A DNA stretch of 64,000 nt from Pseudomonadota bacterium (GCA_023393525.1 JAEWKZ010000024.1:1-64000); one strand, 5' to 3'; counted from the stretch's first letter, positions 1 through 8,177 are shown. Notes: generated by a model from the sequence alone, not told the origin. Made by a program: numbers and translations.

Positions 1-67
1 AGCGCGGTAAATCCGCACACATGACAAACACTTGACTCTGATCATCACCCTGGTTGCCAAGTCCCAT
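1..67 (-). CDS. 5' end of a transposase gene running off the window (partial)
   Basis: Reading leftward from an ATG at 65-67, 22 codons are open to the window edge. They follow an AAGGAG ribosome-binding site five bases upstream of the ATG. The N-terminus begins MGLGNQGDDQ and reaches VMCADLPR. An 'ADLP' motif near residue 20 is typical of the start of IS1182-like DDE transposases, where it precedes a 'SPGHPFY'-type motif, but that part lies outside the window. The transposase assignment is an inference from this short stretch and from the mobile-element context. The gene is cut only by the window edge, so I cannot say whether it is intact. Confidence 0.45.
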   Translation of the reverse strand, partial: MGLGNQGDDQSQVFVMCADLPR

Positions 68-249
68 AACAACTCCTTGTTCATGGCAACCTTCTATATT
101 TCTGAGAATTTTTCAACAGTCAGCTAATGGTTGATGGCGTTGCGAAGGTGCTCATCGCTGGCAAGATCAATTTAACAATTCACAAATTGTTCAAACTAGA
201 GCTGTTCAAACTCCATAAATAGCGTAAAGATATTTATATTATTAAAGAA

Positions 250-871
250 TCCTGGCCCTGAGGGCCAGGACTTGGGATAACCCCTAGAAGGGGTATAATT
301 GCCTTGCCCCCAAAGGAGGCAAGGTTGCCGCTGTCCCCTTCGAGACACTATTTTTCAAATTTACGTTCTTGTTCTTCTTGATATTTTACATACCTTCGAA
401 TTTTATCAGCATCTAATCCGACTGTATCAACGCAGTAACCACGTGCCCAGAAATGATTACCCCAATAGGGTTTACGCTTCAGTTCCCGGAATTTGTTGAA
501 TATCCGGATGGCAGTTCGCCCTTTGACTGTCCCGACGAATTTGGAAATACACACTTTCGGTGGGACGTAAGTTAAGAGATGCACATGATCTGGTTGAACG
601 TTAAGTTCCAAAATTTGGCAGCCTTGGTGTTCACAAAACGCACGAATGCACCGATCTGCCTCAACCCCAACCGCCCCTCCCAATATCCGAAATCGATATT
701 TGGGAGTCCACACGATATGATATTGGCAATACCATATCGTGTGAGATAGCTTGAAAAAGCGACCCATGGTCTTCTCCTTGTTCAGTTGTGGGGACAACGG
801 AACTCTGGAGATATCATGGGTCGTTCAACTGGCATAGCCGTTGAACTCTGACCAGGCCCAGAGGGCCTGGA
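250..871 (-). mobile_element. IS200/IS605-type insertion sequence with hairpin ends
   Basis: A single Y1 transposase gene is bracketed by two perfect hairpins. The left one (250-270) has a nine-base stem and three-base loop; the right one (852-870) has an eight-base stem and three-base loop. The stems share the core CCTGGCCC or its near-inverse. IS200/IS605 elements carry such subterminal imperfect palindromes, which the transposase recognises as single-stranded DNA, and they lack terminal inverted repeats and target duplications. Extra hairpins at 280-294 and 302-324 lie after the gene and may shape the end or stop transcription. The outer limits are approximate because the cleavage sites cannot be fixed without an empty site. 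Confidence 0.75.
348..767 (-). CDS. tnpA: IS200/IS605 family transposase TnpA (Y1, HUH)
   Basis: The 139-residue protein has the size and motifs of the IS200 single-strand transposase. An HUH metal-binding motif (H61-V-H63 in DHVHLL) is followed near the C-terminus by the nucleophilic tyrosine, most likely Y126 in IRRYVKYQ. The enzyme acts as a dimer that cuts and rejoins single-stranded element ends. The start at 767 is preferred over an in-frame ATG ten codons upstream because AAGGAG lies six bases before it. All key residues are present and the frame is unbroken, so the copy may be active. There is no accessory tnpB, so this is the IS200 rather than the IS605 arrangement. Confidence 0.9.
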   Translation of the reverse strand: MGRFFKLSHTIWYCQYHIVWTPKYRFRILGGAVGVEADRCIRAFCEHQGCQILELNVQPDHVHLLTYVPPKVCISKFVGTVKGRTAIRIFNKFRELKRKPYWGNHFWARGYCVDTVGLDADKIRRYVKYQEEQERKFEK

Positions 872-983
872 TTTCTATGTTGATATTAAATTATCAAGCA
901 CTAAAAATAGTGAAATTGATTTTGAAATTACAAAATCACGAAATTACAAAATTGACGAATCGAATAAAAAAATAAAGTATAAA

Positions 984-1250
984 TTGATCGCAGATGAAAA
1001 TAATGCTAAATTACATATATGCAAAAATGAATATGTCATTGATAAAATCAAGAAAAATGCAAGCAAAGACAAAAATACAAAAGATAATAAATATGAAGAG
1101 ATAATAAACTACTATACTAAAAATCCTAAAAAACCCATCCGACCTGCTGCTAATGCTTTAAAAATGAATCGTTCAACACTAGGAAAAAATCTCAAAAAGT
1201 TACATGAAGAAGGAAAAATTAAAAAAGATAATAGGCATTACTACGTTTAA
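984..1250 (+). CDS. Winged-helix C-terminal fragment, probably cut by the IS200 element
   Basis: This lysine- and asparagine-rich, AT-rich frame encodes 88 residues from a TTG codon with no convincing ribosome-binding site. Residues 37-88 look like a winged helix-turn-helix: a helix pair around IRPAANALKMNRSTLGKNL, then a wing ending RHYYV. The frame stays open upstream to a stop at 849-851, inside the IS200 right end, so coding-type sequence begins at the IS junction (about 871). I infer that this is the C-terminal part of a longer DNA-binding protein of the integrated element, separated from its N-terminus by the insertion. No matching N-terminal piece is visible left of the IS. Whether the TTG initiates a real product is uncertain. 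Confidence 0.5.
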   Translation: MIADENNAKLHICKNEYVIDKIKKNASKDKNTKDNKYEEIINYYTKNPKKPIRPAANALKMNRSTLGKNLKKLHEEGKIKKDNRHYYV

Positions 1251-1315
1251 AGTAATTAACGATATATTGCTGTCCCAAAATAATGTTCGCCAAATTTTAA
1301 TTCAACAAAAATTTA

Positions 1316-3157
1316 TTAAAATCCTATATCAAATTCAACTTTTGATATCACTTCATCATAACAAATTTTTGGACTGAACTTAGATCCATACTGCCTACTA
1401 GCTAGCATTTCAATTTCATGACCAAAAACTTGCCTAAAAACATCAGTATGCAAATTTCTCACTTTAAAATAATCGCTGAACGTATGGCGCAATGAGTGAA
1501 AACTCTTTTTCCCTGCTATATCGCATTTCTTGATCAAATCAGAGAAAAACTTACCCACCTGCCTTCCATATTTTGAAATATTTTTAGACAAGTTTAAATC
1601 AGGAAATAATCGCTCATGCTTATCTTTTAAAATTTTATCTCTATACTTAAGCAGTCCTAATTCAATTAACTTGCTATGTACTGGAATTATTCGAACTGAA
1701 TTTTTTGTTTTAAGCTTTTTCTCAACCAAGCCGTTTCTAGATTTATTCAAATTAATGTCAAACACCCAAAGATCGTCAACTTTATATACGTCATCACAGT
1801 GTAATTGACAGATTTCTTCAAGCCGCATTCCTGTGTACAGAGCAATAATGGGCGCCCAATAAAAGGATGGCCTTTTGATTTTTTTCATTTTAAAATCTGG
1901 ATGAGAAAATAAAATTTTCAAATCATCGACAGTTATCGCATCACGAAGATCAATCTCTTGCCTATCATCCTTAATGCTGAGGGACTTTGCAGGATTAAAA
2001 GTCATTATCCCTTCTCGCATAGCCCACTCAAACAGACTCGAAGCAGCTTCAACAAATATATTTACTGTTTTTATAGAGTATACTGTCTTAGGCTTCATTT
2101 TTAGTATTTGATCTATAGACTTGCCTTTATACAACTTTGATTTAGCACGATTCGGAGGCAGTTTTCGAAGTGTCTCTCGATACTTTCGCATATCATCGCG
2201 AGTTATCTCATCGATAGGCTTGTCCCCCATAACCTCGATAAACGTGTTGAGACGACTTTTGTGATCAGGCAAGCTATGAGACTTCCAAGCTTCATCTGAA
2301 ATCTTTGAATCTATATATTTATTTGCCAATTCAGAAAATTTCAAACTAGGGATTTTCGTTTCTTCCTTGGGAGCAGACGATTGAACATCTATTTGATTGT
2401 TTTGCTTCGCGCGTTCATTAAAGAGAGGCAATTCTTTGACAAAATCGCCATTACTACGCGCGTTTACAATATCGTGACATGTGATTTGAGTTTTTATAAA
2501 TTCATTAATAATTTCCAAAACGTTATCTTTGGTAACTTCATCGGGCTTGAAAACTCCTTCTTTCATCAAATGCACTACGCCAATAAATCCATCATTTGCC
2601 AATAAATCAGGATTATTGACGGCGCTACTCAGTATCCTTGCGCATGCATCAGAGAATTGCCCATCTGATATGGATACATTTTCTTCGATTTGCACTCTTG
2701 GTCTCTTGTTAATATTTTGAGAATGCAAATCTAACTGCTTTCTTAAATATTCTTGCAGCCTATCTTTAATCTCCCTGTGGGAGATATGAATTTTTTCATC
2801 TTGCTCAAGCACCTTGATAAACCTAGCAAGCAGTTCTTTGCGTAAATGTTCTGGGCTAACTGGCACATTTTCGTCCAAAATTTCATCCATCCTTACGCGG
2901 AGCTTAGTGGCTATCCGCCTTGCCTCGCCAATATATGGAGTTTGCAAGCCGATTCGTACTTCTGATTGCCCTATTCCGACTCGAAATTTTTTTGGAATAG
3001 ATGCGCGAAAATAATAAAATTTCCCTTTCAGGTAAAGATTACTTGGCGAATATGTATTTTTCTTGCGGCGAGTGATTTTCGAAATCTGATCAGATGGGAC
3101 AATAGGCGGTCCACTTATGACGCTCAGTGGCTTCGAGTGAAATGCTGATTTTCGCAT
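1316..3157 (-). CDS. Tyrosine recombinase / phage-type integrase (tRNA-Leu associated)
   Basis: A 613-residue site-specific recombinase. The N-terminus has an arm-binding region of the DUF6538 type (LYLKGKFYYFRASIPKKF), then a helical core-binding region and a catalytic domain. Active-site signatures are visible: the first arginine in TGMRLEEI, HSLRH for the His-x-x-Arg pair, a histidine in FGHE and the nucleophilic tyrosine in SRQYG near the C-terminus. It would integrate and excise the AT-rich element by recombination in the adjacent tRNA-Leu gene. An ATG at 3157 is preceded by GGGAG at good spacing; a longer frame begins at 3232 without such a site. Low GC and AT-rich codon use mark it as acquired. 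It is longer than most integrases (about 400 residues). Confidence 0.9.
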   Translation of the reverse strand: MRKSAFHSKPLSVISGPPIVPSDQISKITRRKKNTYSPSNLYLKGKFYYFRASIPKKFRVGIGQSEVRIGLQTPYIGEARRIATKLRVRMDEILDENVPVSPEHLRKELLARFIKVLEQDEKIHISHREIKDRLQEYLRKQLDLHSQNINKRPRVQIEENVSISDGQFSDACARILSSAVNNPDLLANDGFIGVVHLMKEGVFKPDEVTKDNVLEIINEFIKTQITCHDIVNARSNGDFVKELPLFNERAKQNNQIDVQSSAPKEETKIPSLKFSELANKYIDSKISDEAWKSHSLPDHKSRLNTFIEVMGDKPIDEITRDDMRKYRETLRKLPPNRAKSKLYKGKSIDQILKMKPKTVYSIKTVNIFVEAASSLFEWAMREGIMTFNPAKSLSIKDDRQEIDLRDAITVDDLKILFSHPDFKMKKIKRPSFYWAPIIALYTGMRLEEICQLHCDDVYKVDDLWVFDINLNKSRNGLVEKKLKTKNSVRIIPVHSKLIELGLLKYRDKILKDKHERLFPDLNLSKNISKYGRQVGKFFSDLIKKCDIAGKKSFHSLRHTFSDYFKVRNLHTDVFRQVFGHEIEMLASRQYGSKFSPKICYDEVISKVEFDIGF

Positions 3158-3195
3158 AGTCCAGGCTCCCTTTTTCAGACCATGGGTTTGCAATC

Positions 3196-3234
3196 TTGAC
3201 CCCCGAGTTTGACCCCCGGGTTTGACCCTCAAAT
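3196..3234. repeat. Three 13-bp tandem repeats beside the integrase start
   Basis: Three consecutive copies starting at 3196, 3209 and 3222 share the core TTGACCC; the first two continue CCG. They lie between the integrase start and the tRNA gene. They are flanked by an inverted pair: GGTTTGCAATCTTG at 3185-3198 and CAAGATTGCAACC at 3268-3280. Short direct repeats in this position are typical of integrase arm sites or an excisionase/repressor operator. That role is inferred only. Confidence 0.6.
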
Positions 3235-3283
3235 TTCAGCCAAATTCCCTTCGACTGACCTTAAAGCCAAGATTGCAACCGCC

Positions 3284-3327
3284 TGAAAAAACAGAAAAAG
3301 GCGTTGCAGCTTGTTAGCTGCAACGCC
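3284..3327 (-). terminator. Intrinsic terminator after tRNA-Leu
   Basis: A perfect 11-bp stem (3300-3310 with 3317-3327) and six-base loop are followed on the minus strand by a U-rich tract. It lies nine bases beyond the tRNA 3' end and should stop transcription before the integrase. Confidence 0.85.
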
Positions 3328-3336
3328 CTAGTTTCC

Positions 3337-3421
3337 TGGTGTCGAAGGGGGGACTCGAACCCCCACGGGATACCCCACTACCCCCTCAAGATAGCGTGTC
3401 TACCAATTCCACCACTTCGAC
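3337..3421 (-). tRNA. tRNA-Leu (anticodon GAG)
   Basis: The reverse strand folds as a class II tRNA. The acceptor stem pairs GTCGAAG with CTTCGAC, the D-arm is GTGGAATTGGTAGAC, and the anticodon stem CTATC/GGTAG encloses a TTGAGGG loop with anticodon GAG. There is a long variable arm and a T-arm with GGTTCGAGTCC. The discriminator A and CCA are encoded in the DNA. It reads CUC/CUU leucine codons. Its 3' end faces the integrase, so it is the likely attachment site of the neighbouring element. The gene is intact, as usual when the element restores the tRNA 3' end. Confidence 0.95.
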
Positions 3422-3507
3422 ATCTAAGCATTCAAATTTGCGTGACTAATCCCGCAAACCGGAGATGCAGTCTTTAGCTGCGACCTCCTGGTTTGTCCAG
3501 TATTTTT

Positions 3508-3852
3508 TTACTGATTTTTTTCCTGCGCCGCAGGTTCTTCGGTCGCGTCCGTGGTCACTCCGGCGGGGGCCTCGGGGGTCTGGGTCACGGGCATGTCGAT
3601 GACGATGGATTCCTTGGGAGTAGCGTGCTTCTGCGTGCTGACATACGTGAAAATCATGGAGGTAAGGAAAAAAACCGTCGCCGCTCCGGCGGTCAGTTTG
3701 CTGAGCAAGCCGCCCGCGCCGGTGGAACCGAAGACGGATCCGCCGCCACCGCCGAAGATTACCCCCATCCCTTCCTTGCCGGATTGCAGCAGGACGAGAA
3801 CGACAAGGGTGACACAGGCAATGACATGTATGGTGATCATCAGGGAGTTCAA
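3508..3852 (-). CDS. secG: Preprotein translocase subunit SecG
   Basis: The 114-residue inner-membrane protein matches SecG. It has an N-terminal transmembrane helix (ITIHVIACVTLVVLVLLQSG), a conserved glycine-rich cytoplasmic loop (GMGVIFGGGG, then STGAGGLLSKLT), a second membrane helix and a proline/alanine/glutamate-rich tail. SecG assists SecYE-SecA-driven export. The start is a TTG at 3850-3852, seven bases after AGGAGG; the next ATG is 12 bases further on and too far from that site. It follows tpiA with a short gap, so pgk-tpiA-secG is probably one transcript, an arrangement known in several bacteria. Confidence 0.92.
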   Translation of the reverse strand: MNSLMITIHVIACVTLVVLVLLQSGKEGMGVIFGGGGGSVFGSTGAGGLLSKLTAGAATVFFLTSMIFTYVSTQKHATPKESIVIDMPVTQTPEAPAGVTTDATEEPAAQEKNQ

Positions 3853-3868
3853 GAAAATACCTCCTAAA

Positions 3869-4618
3869 TTATGCAAGCACGATCTGGCTGAAACTGCTCG
3901 CTTTGAGACTTGCGCCGCCTACCAGCACACCGTCCACATTGTCAAGGCGGATGATGGCCGCCGCGTTGTCCGGCTTGACGGAACCGCCGTAAAGAATGCG
4001 TATGCGCTTCCCTTCCATCGGCATCAAGGACTCAAGCTTTGCGCGCACGAATGCGTGCGCGGCCAGGATTTCGTCCGGTCCGGCGACCTCACCCGTTCCG
4101 ATGGCCCAGACCGGCTCATAGGCCACGGACAGGTTCCCGGCCTTCGCCGTGGACAGCACCCCGGCCAATCCGCTTTCGAGCTGCCGGGTCAGAACGTCCT
4201 CGATCTGTCCAAGCCTGCGTTCGACGATGGTCTCGCCGACGCACAGAATCATGTGCAGGCCCGCTTCCAGTCCGAAGGCCACCTTGCGCCCGATCAGCTC
4301 GTCCATCTCGCCAAGCACGTGCCTGCGCTCGGAATGTCCGGCCAGGGCGTGGGTGCAACCCAGATCCTTGAGCTGTTCGGGAGCGATCTCCCCGGTGAAG
4401 GCGCCCTGCTTCGACGGATAGAAATTCTGGGCTCCGACGCGGCACCCAGCCTGCATCAGGATGGGACAGACGGCGTCCAGCATGGTGAACGGTGGGCAGA
4501 CCAGCACTTCCCGGTCCGCAGGCGCCTCTCCCAGCAGGCCGGCCAGCTCTTCGGCCGTGCGCACGCCCTCTGCCACGGTTTTGTACATCTTCCAGTTGGC
4601 GGCCATGAGCTTCTTCAT
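3869..4618 (-). CDS. tpiA: Triosephosphate isomerase
   Basis: A 249-residue TIM barrel that interconverts glyceraldehyde-3-phosphate and dihydroxyacetone phosphate in glycolysis and gluconeogenesis. The catalytic residues are visible: K10 in AANWKM, H95 in AGHSERR and E168 in AYEPVWAIGTG. The phosphate-binding loop LYGGSVKPDN and the terminal GVLVGGASL are present. The length is normal. Its ATG overlaps the pgk stop codon in an ATGA arrangement, indicating translational coupling. Confidence 0.98.
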   Translation of the reverse strand: MKKLMAANWKMYKTVAEGVRTAEELAGLLGEAPADREVLVCPPFTMLDAVCPILMQAGCRVGAQNFYPSKQGAFTGEIAPEQLKDLGCTHALAGHSERRHVLGEMDELIGRKVAFGLEAGLHMILCVGETIVERRLGQIEDVLTRQLESGLAGVLSTAKAGNLSVAYEPVWAIGTGEVAGPDEILAAHAFVRAKLESLMPMEGKRIRILYGGSVKPDNAAAIIRLDNVDGVLVGGASLKASSFSQIVLA

Positions 4619-5796
4619 GATTTCTTCTCCAGCGCGGTAAAGGCAGGCAGCTCCTTGCCTTCAAGGAATTCCAGGAACGAGCCGCCCCCGGTCGAGATGA
4701 AGGAGAACTTGTCCGCCATGTTCATCTGTTCCACGATGACGTTGGTGTCGCCGCCGCCGAGAATGGTCATGCCGGAAATGGCGCCCACGACCCGGCACAG
4801 GTTGATGGAACCCTGGGCAAAGGCCGGGTTCTCGAACGCGCCCATGGGCCCGTTCCAGATCACGGTGCCGGCGTTCTTGATGACCTCGGCGAAAAGGGTG
4901 TGCGATGCGGGGCCGGTGTCCAGGATCATCTCGTCCGCCGGAATGTCCTGGTAGGTGCGCACGCCCGAGGCGATGCCGCCCTTGGGGTCGGTGCCGAGAA
5001 TGAAATCCACGGGCAGGTAGAATTTGACGCCCTTCTCCCGCGCCTCGACCATGATGGCCATGGCTTCCTCCAGCAGGTCGTCCTCCACCAGGGACGTGCC
5101 CACCTCGAAGCCCTGGGCCTTGCGGAAGGTGTTGGCCATGGCCCCGCCCACGATCATGGAGTCGACTTCTTCCAGCAGCGCTTTCAAAATGCCGAGCTTG
5201 GACGACACCTTGGCCCCGCCGATGATGGCCACGAAGGGCCGCGCTGGATTTTCCAGGGCTTCGCCCAGATACTGCCACTCCTTCTTGAGCAGGAGCCCCC
5301 CGCAGCAATCCTTGATGTATTCCGTGACGCCGACCACGGAAGCGTGGGCCCGGTGGGAAGCGCCAAAGGCGTCATTGACGTAGACCTGTCCGAGTTTGGC
5401 CAGCTCGCGGCTGAAATCCGGGTCGTTCTTGGTCTCGCCGGGGTGAAAACGCAGATTCTCAAGCAGCAGGACCTCGCCGGGTTTGAGGGCTTCGGCCATG
5501 GCCAGGACCTCCGGGCCTACGCAATCAGGGGCCATGCCCACCTCGCGCCCGAGCAGTTCGGCCAGGCGCGCGGCCACGGGCTTCAGGGAAAACTCCGGCG
5601 CCGGCGCGCCCTTGGGCCGCCCGAGATGGGAACAGATCACCAGGGAGGCACCATTGTCCAGGGCCAGCTTCAGGGTCGGCAGGCTCTGCTTGATGCGGTT
5701 GTCGTCGACAATGGCCCCGTCCTTGAGGGGCACGTTGTAATCGACGCGCATGAGAACCCGCTTGCCGCTGACGTTGAGTTCGTCCAGAAATCGCAT
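4615..5796 (-). CDS. pgk: Phosphoglycerate kinase
   Basis: A 393-residue two-domain kinase of glycolysis and gluconeogenesis. It transfers phosphate between 1,3-bisphosphoglycerate and ADP. Family signatures include RVLMRVDYNVPLKDG near the N-terminus, the substrate arginines and SHLGRP motif, the hinge-region GGAKVSSKLGIL, the nucleotide-loop WNGPMGAFE, GGGDTNV, and the terminal STGGGSFLEFLEG. The ATG at 5796 follows GGAGG closely and gives the usual N-terminus MRFLDE; a longer in-frame extension to 5865 has no support. First gene of pgk-tpiA-secG. Confidence 0.97.
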   Translation of the reverse strand: MRFLDELNVSGKRVLMRVDYNVPLKDGAIVDDNRIKQSLPTLKLALDNGASLVICSHLGRPKGAPAPEFSLKPVAARLAELLGREVGMAPDCVGPEVLAMAEALKPGEVLLLENLRFHPGETKNDPDFSRELAKLGQVYVNDAFGASHRAHASVVGVTEYIKDCCGGLLLKKEWQYLGEALENPARPFVAIIGGAKVSSKLGILKALLEEVDSMIVGGAMANTFRKAQGFEVGTSLVEDDLLEEAMAIMVEAREKGVKFYLPVDFILGTDPKGGIASGVRTYQDIPADEMILDTGPASHTLFAEVIKNAGTVIWNGPMGAFENPAFAQGSINLCRVVGAISGMTILGGGDTNVIVEQMNMADKFSFISTGGGSFLEFLEGKELPAFTALEKKS

Positions 5797-5987
5797 ATGA
5801 CCTCCCGTGGGGCTGTTGGCTGTGATGTGCGCGGACCCGCGCCCGCTCAAGGCTCCGTAAGGCAATCAGCAAAAAATGACAATGGCCGGACCAAAATGGA
5901 CCGGACTTGCATGCGGCCGGACACTTGATCCCCGCTCGCAAAGAACGCACAATGAATTTTTAGACCCCGCTTCAAAAGGACTCTTTC

Positions 5988-6425
5988 ATGCCAGCAACAC
6001 GCATCCGTCCCATGACCATGGACGATTATCCCGCCGCGATGGCCTTGTGGAAAACCACTCCCGGCATCGGCCTGTCCGCGGCGGACGAGGCCGAAACCAT
6101 GCGCGCCTACCTGCTGCGCAATCCGGGCATGAGCCAATGCGCCCTGGCCGGCGCAAGCCTAATCGGCACGGTTCTGGCCGGGCACGACGGCCGCCGGGGC
6201 TATCTGCACCATCTCTGCGTGGACGAAAACTTCAGGGGGCAAGGCCTAGGCCGCCGGCTCGTCATCCGCGCACTCGAGGCCCTGCGCGCCCAGGGCCTGG
6301 AAAAGGCCCACGCCTTCCTGTTCAGCGACAACGAGACAGGACGCAAATTCTGGGAACGGATCAGCTGGACCTGGCGCACGGACATCGGGGTCGTCTCCGT
6401 GACCATGCAGGAGGCCCTCAAATGA
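5988..6425 (+). CDS. GNAT-family N-acetyltransferase
   Basis: The 145-residue protein has a complete GNAT fold. The acetyl-CoA-binding motif A is DENFRGQGLGRRLV, preceded by strand YLHHLCV and followed by the motif B region NETGRKFWERI. The substrate is not predictable; the size and RGQGLG motif resemble small YpeA-type acetyltransferases. An AAGGA-type site precedes the ATG. The stop overlaps the next gene's ATG (ATGA), so the two are co-translated, which may mean the acyltransferase and deacylase act on related compounds. That link is inference. Confidence 0.88.
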   Translation: MPATRIRPMTMDDYPAAMALWKTTPGIGLSAADEAETMRAYLLRNPGMSQCALAGASLIGTVLAGHDGRRGYLHHLCVDENFRGQGLGRRLVIRALEALRAQGLEKAHAFLFSDNETGRKFWERISWTWRTDIGVVSVTMQEALK

Positions 6426-7585
6426 CCACGAACCTGTTGGCCCTCGGCCGCGAACACCTGGAATACACGCGCCGCATCCGCCGTGAACTGCACCGCTTTC
6501 CCGAGGTCGGGACGGACCTGCCCCGGACCAGGGCGCTGGTGCTGCGCGAACTGGGCAAACTGAATCTGCGCGTGCGCGAAGACATGGGCGGAGGCATCGT
6601 GGCCGATCTGGACGGCGCGCATGACGCCCCTCGCATAGCCCTGCGCGCCGACATGGACGCCCTTCCCATTCAGGAGGAGTCCGGCCTTGAATTCGCCTCC
6701 GAAATCGCCGGCCAGAGCCACATGTGCGGCCACGACGCGCACACGGCCATGCTGCTTGGCGCGGCCAGGCTGGTAACCTCCCAGGCCGGGACGCCCAAGA
6801 ACCATGTCCGTTTTCTTTTCCAGCCCAACGAGGAATTCCAGCCCGGCGGAGCCAGGCCCATGGTGGAAGCCGGCTGCCTGGACGGCGTGGACAGGGTTTA
6901 CGGCCTGCACGTCTGGCCCGGACATCCCGCAGGCTGGTTCGGGACGCGGTCCGGCCCGCTCATGGCCAGGCCGGACGTCTTTTCCATCACCGTCACGGGC
7001 AAGGGCGGCCACGCCTCGGCCCCACAGCATTGCACCGACCCCATCCTGGCCGCGAGCCATCTGGTCGCCCTGCTGCAGGGCGTCATCTCACGCCGGGTTG
7101 CGCCGGGACAACGCGCAGTCCTGAGCGTGACCCGCTTTCAAGCCGGAAGCAGCTACAACATCATTCCGGATACGGCCTTCCTGCAGGGCACAGTGCGCAC
7201 CCTGGACGAAGACACCGGCGAACTGGTGCGCGCGGAAATGCAAAGACTCATCTCAGGCCTGGCCGCAGGCATGAACGTGCAGGCGGAACTGGACTACCAG
7301 CGCGGCTACCCGGTGGTGGTGAACGACGCGCCAAGCACGGCGCTCGCCGTCACAGCGCTGCGGGGCTTCTCGGACAAGGTGGACGAGGGGATCGAGCCGG
7401 TCATGGCGGGAGAGGATTTCTCGTACTATCTGCGAGAGGTTCCGGGATGCTTCATCTTCATGGGCTGCGGCTCCTGCGGAGCGGATGGCCGGGGCGGCCT
7501 GCACAACGCCTGCTTCAACCTCGACGAGGACTGCCTGGCCTGGGGCGTGGCGGCCCTGGCCGGATTGGCACTGCACGGGACGTAG
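6422..7585 (+). CDS. M20D-family amidohydrolase (N-acyl amino acid / hippurate hydrolase type)
   Basis: A 387-residue zinc-type aminoacylase. Metal-binding and catalytic signatures are in the usual order: LRADMDALPIQEESG, the MCGHDAHTAMLLGAA loop, QPNEEFQPGGARPM, GLHVWPG, the dimerisation-domain motif KGGHASAPQHCTDP and the terminal MAGEDFSYYL. The family removes acyl groups from N-acylated amino acids (IAA-amino acid, hippurate, N-acetyl-diaminopimelate-like substrates); the exact substrate here is unknown. Because the window also encodes the one-step LL-DAP aminotransferase route, a diaminopimelate role is unlikely. Translationally coupled to the upstream acetyltransferase. Confidence 0.9.
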   Translation: MTTNLLALGREHLEYTRRIRRELHRFPEVGTDLPRTRALVLRELGKLNLRVREDMGGGIVADLDGAHDAPRIALRADMDALPIQEESGLEFASEIAGQSHMCGHDAHTAMLLGAARLVTSQAGTPKNHVRFLFQPNEEFQPGGARPMVEAGCLDGVDRVYGLHVWPGHPAGWFGTRSGPLMARPDVFSITVTGKGGHASAPQHCTDPILAASHLVALLQGVISRRVAPGQRAVLSVTRFQAGSSYNIIPDTAFLQGTVRTLDEDTGELVRAEMQRLISGLAAGMNVQAELDYQRGYPVVVNDAPSTALAVTALRGFSDKVDEGIEPVMAGEDFSYYLREVPGCFIFMGCGSCGADGRGGLHNACFNLDEDCLAWGVAALAGLALHGT

Positions 7586-7649
7586 AACGACGGGATTTGC
7601 GTCGGCTCCGACCTCATCGCGAGGGTGATAAGTTTGCGTGAATTCGGGT

Positions 7650-7671
7650 GGGGCGATAAATTTTTCGCCCC
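7650..7671. repeat. REP-like small palindrome
   Basis: GGGGCGA and TCGCCCC flank an AT-rich loop. The sequence resembles short dispersed palindromes often seen in intergenic regions of deltaproteobacterial genomes. Whether it is repeated elsewhere cannot be tested in this window. Confidence 0.35.
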
Positions 7672-7721
7672 TACAATATTCCGACCCAAAACCAATCATC
7701 ACATCAACGCCACAATACCGT

Positions 7722-7774
7722 AAGGGCGGCCCTGCGTGGCCGCCCTTCTTCGCCCTGCGTGGCCGCCCTTCTTC
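7722..7774. repeat. Hairpin with 23-bp tandem duplication
   Basis: A perfect ten-base stem (7722-7731 with 7738-7747) overlaps a 23-bp unit that is repeated exactly and in tandem (7729-7751 and 7752-7774). It lies between the convergent amidohydrolase and lipoprotein genes. It may act as a transcription stop for either strand, although no long U-tract follows. Confidence 0.6.
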
Positions 7775-7809
7775 GCCCGCCAAAATTGGACAGGCACGGC
7801 GGCCTGCGC

Positions 7810-8136
7810 CTACGGCTGTTCGTAGAATACGTAGGTCGCGAATTCCGAAACCTCGAAATAGACCTTCTTCTCGTCGGCGCCGGGCAGGCCGTCCAGGTTG
7901 GTGTCGGCGATGCCGTATCCGAAGCGGTAGCCGCGGGCCTGCCTGTCGGAGGTGCCGTAGGCCGTGGAAAGCTTGTCGATCTTCACGAAACGACGCACCA
8001 GATTGTCTCCGGAATAGACTTCAAGCACTCCGTTGGTTCCGGTCCAGTTCTGGATGGTGCGCCCCAACTGATTCTGGGCTTCCTGCGTGCACCCGAAAAG
8101 ACCGGCCAGCAGCAACGCGAACAGCAGCTTTCTCAT
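7810..8136 (-). CDS. Small predicted lipoprotein of unknown function
   Basis: The 108-residue product starts MRKLLFALLLAGLFGC, a short signal peptide ending in a lipobox-like LFGC, so it is probably anchored to a membrane after lipid attachment. The mature part (about 90 residues) has no family I recognise; it contains aromatic and acidic residues and ends FATYVFYEQP. Two ATG codons are adjacent (8139 and 8136). The second lies five bases from the AAGGAGG site and is preferred. It follows the metallopeptidase gene closely and is probably co-transcribed with it. Confidence 0.65.
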   Translation of the reverse strand: MRKLLFALLLAGLFGCTQEAQNQLGRTIQNWTGTNGVLEVYSGDNLVRRFVKIDKLSTAYGTSDRQARGYRFGYGIADTNLDGLPGADEKKVYFEVSEFATYVFYEQP

Positions 8137-8177
8137 CATTCCTCCTTCTTTTTTGCGTGGTGGACGGCAAGCGCCCA

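Noticed and set aside
1..1315. A second attachment site (copy of the tRNA-Leu 3' end)
   Set aside because: A short CTTCGAGACAC-like string near 340 is not a copy of the tRNA end; no real repeat was found in the window.
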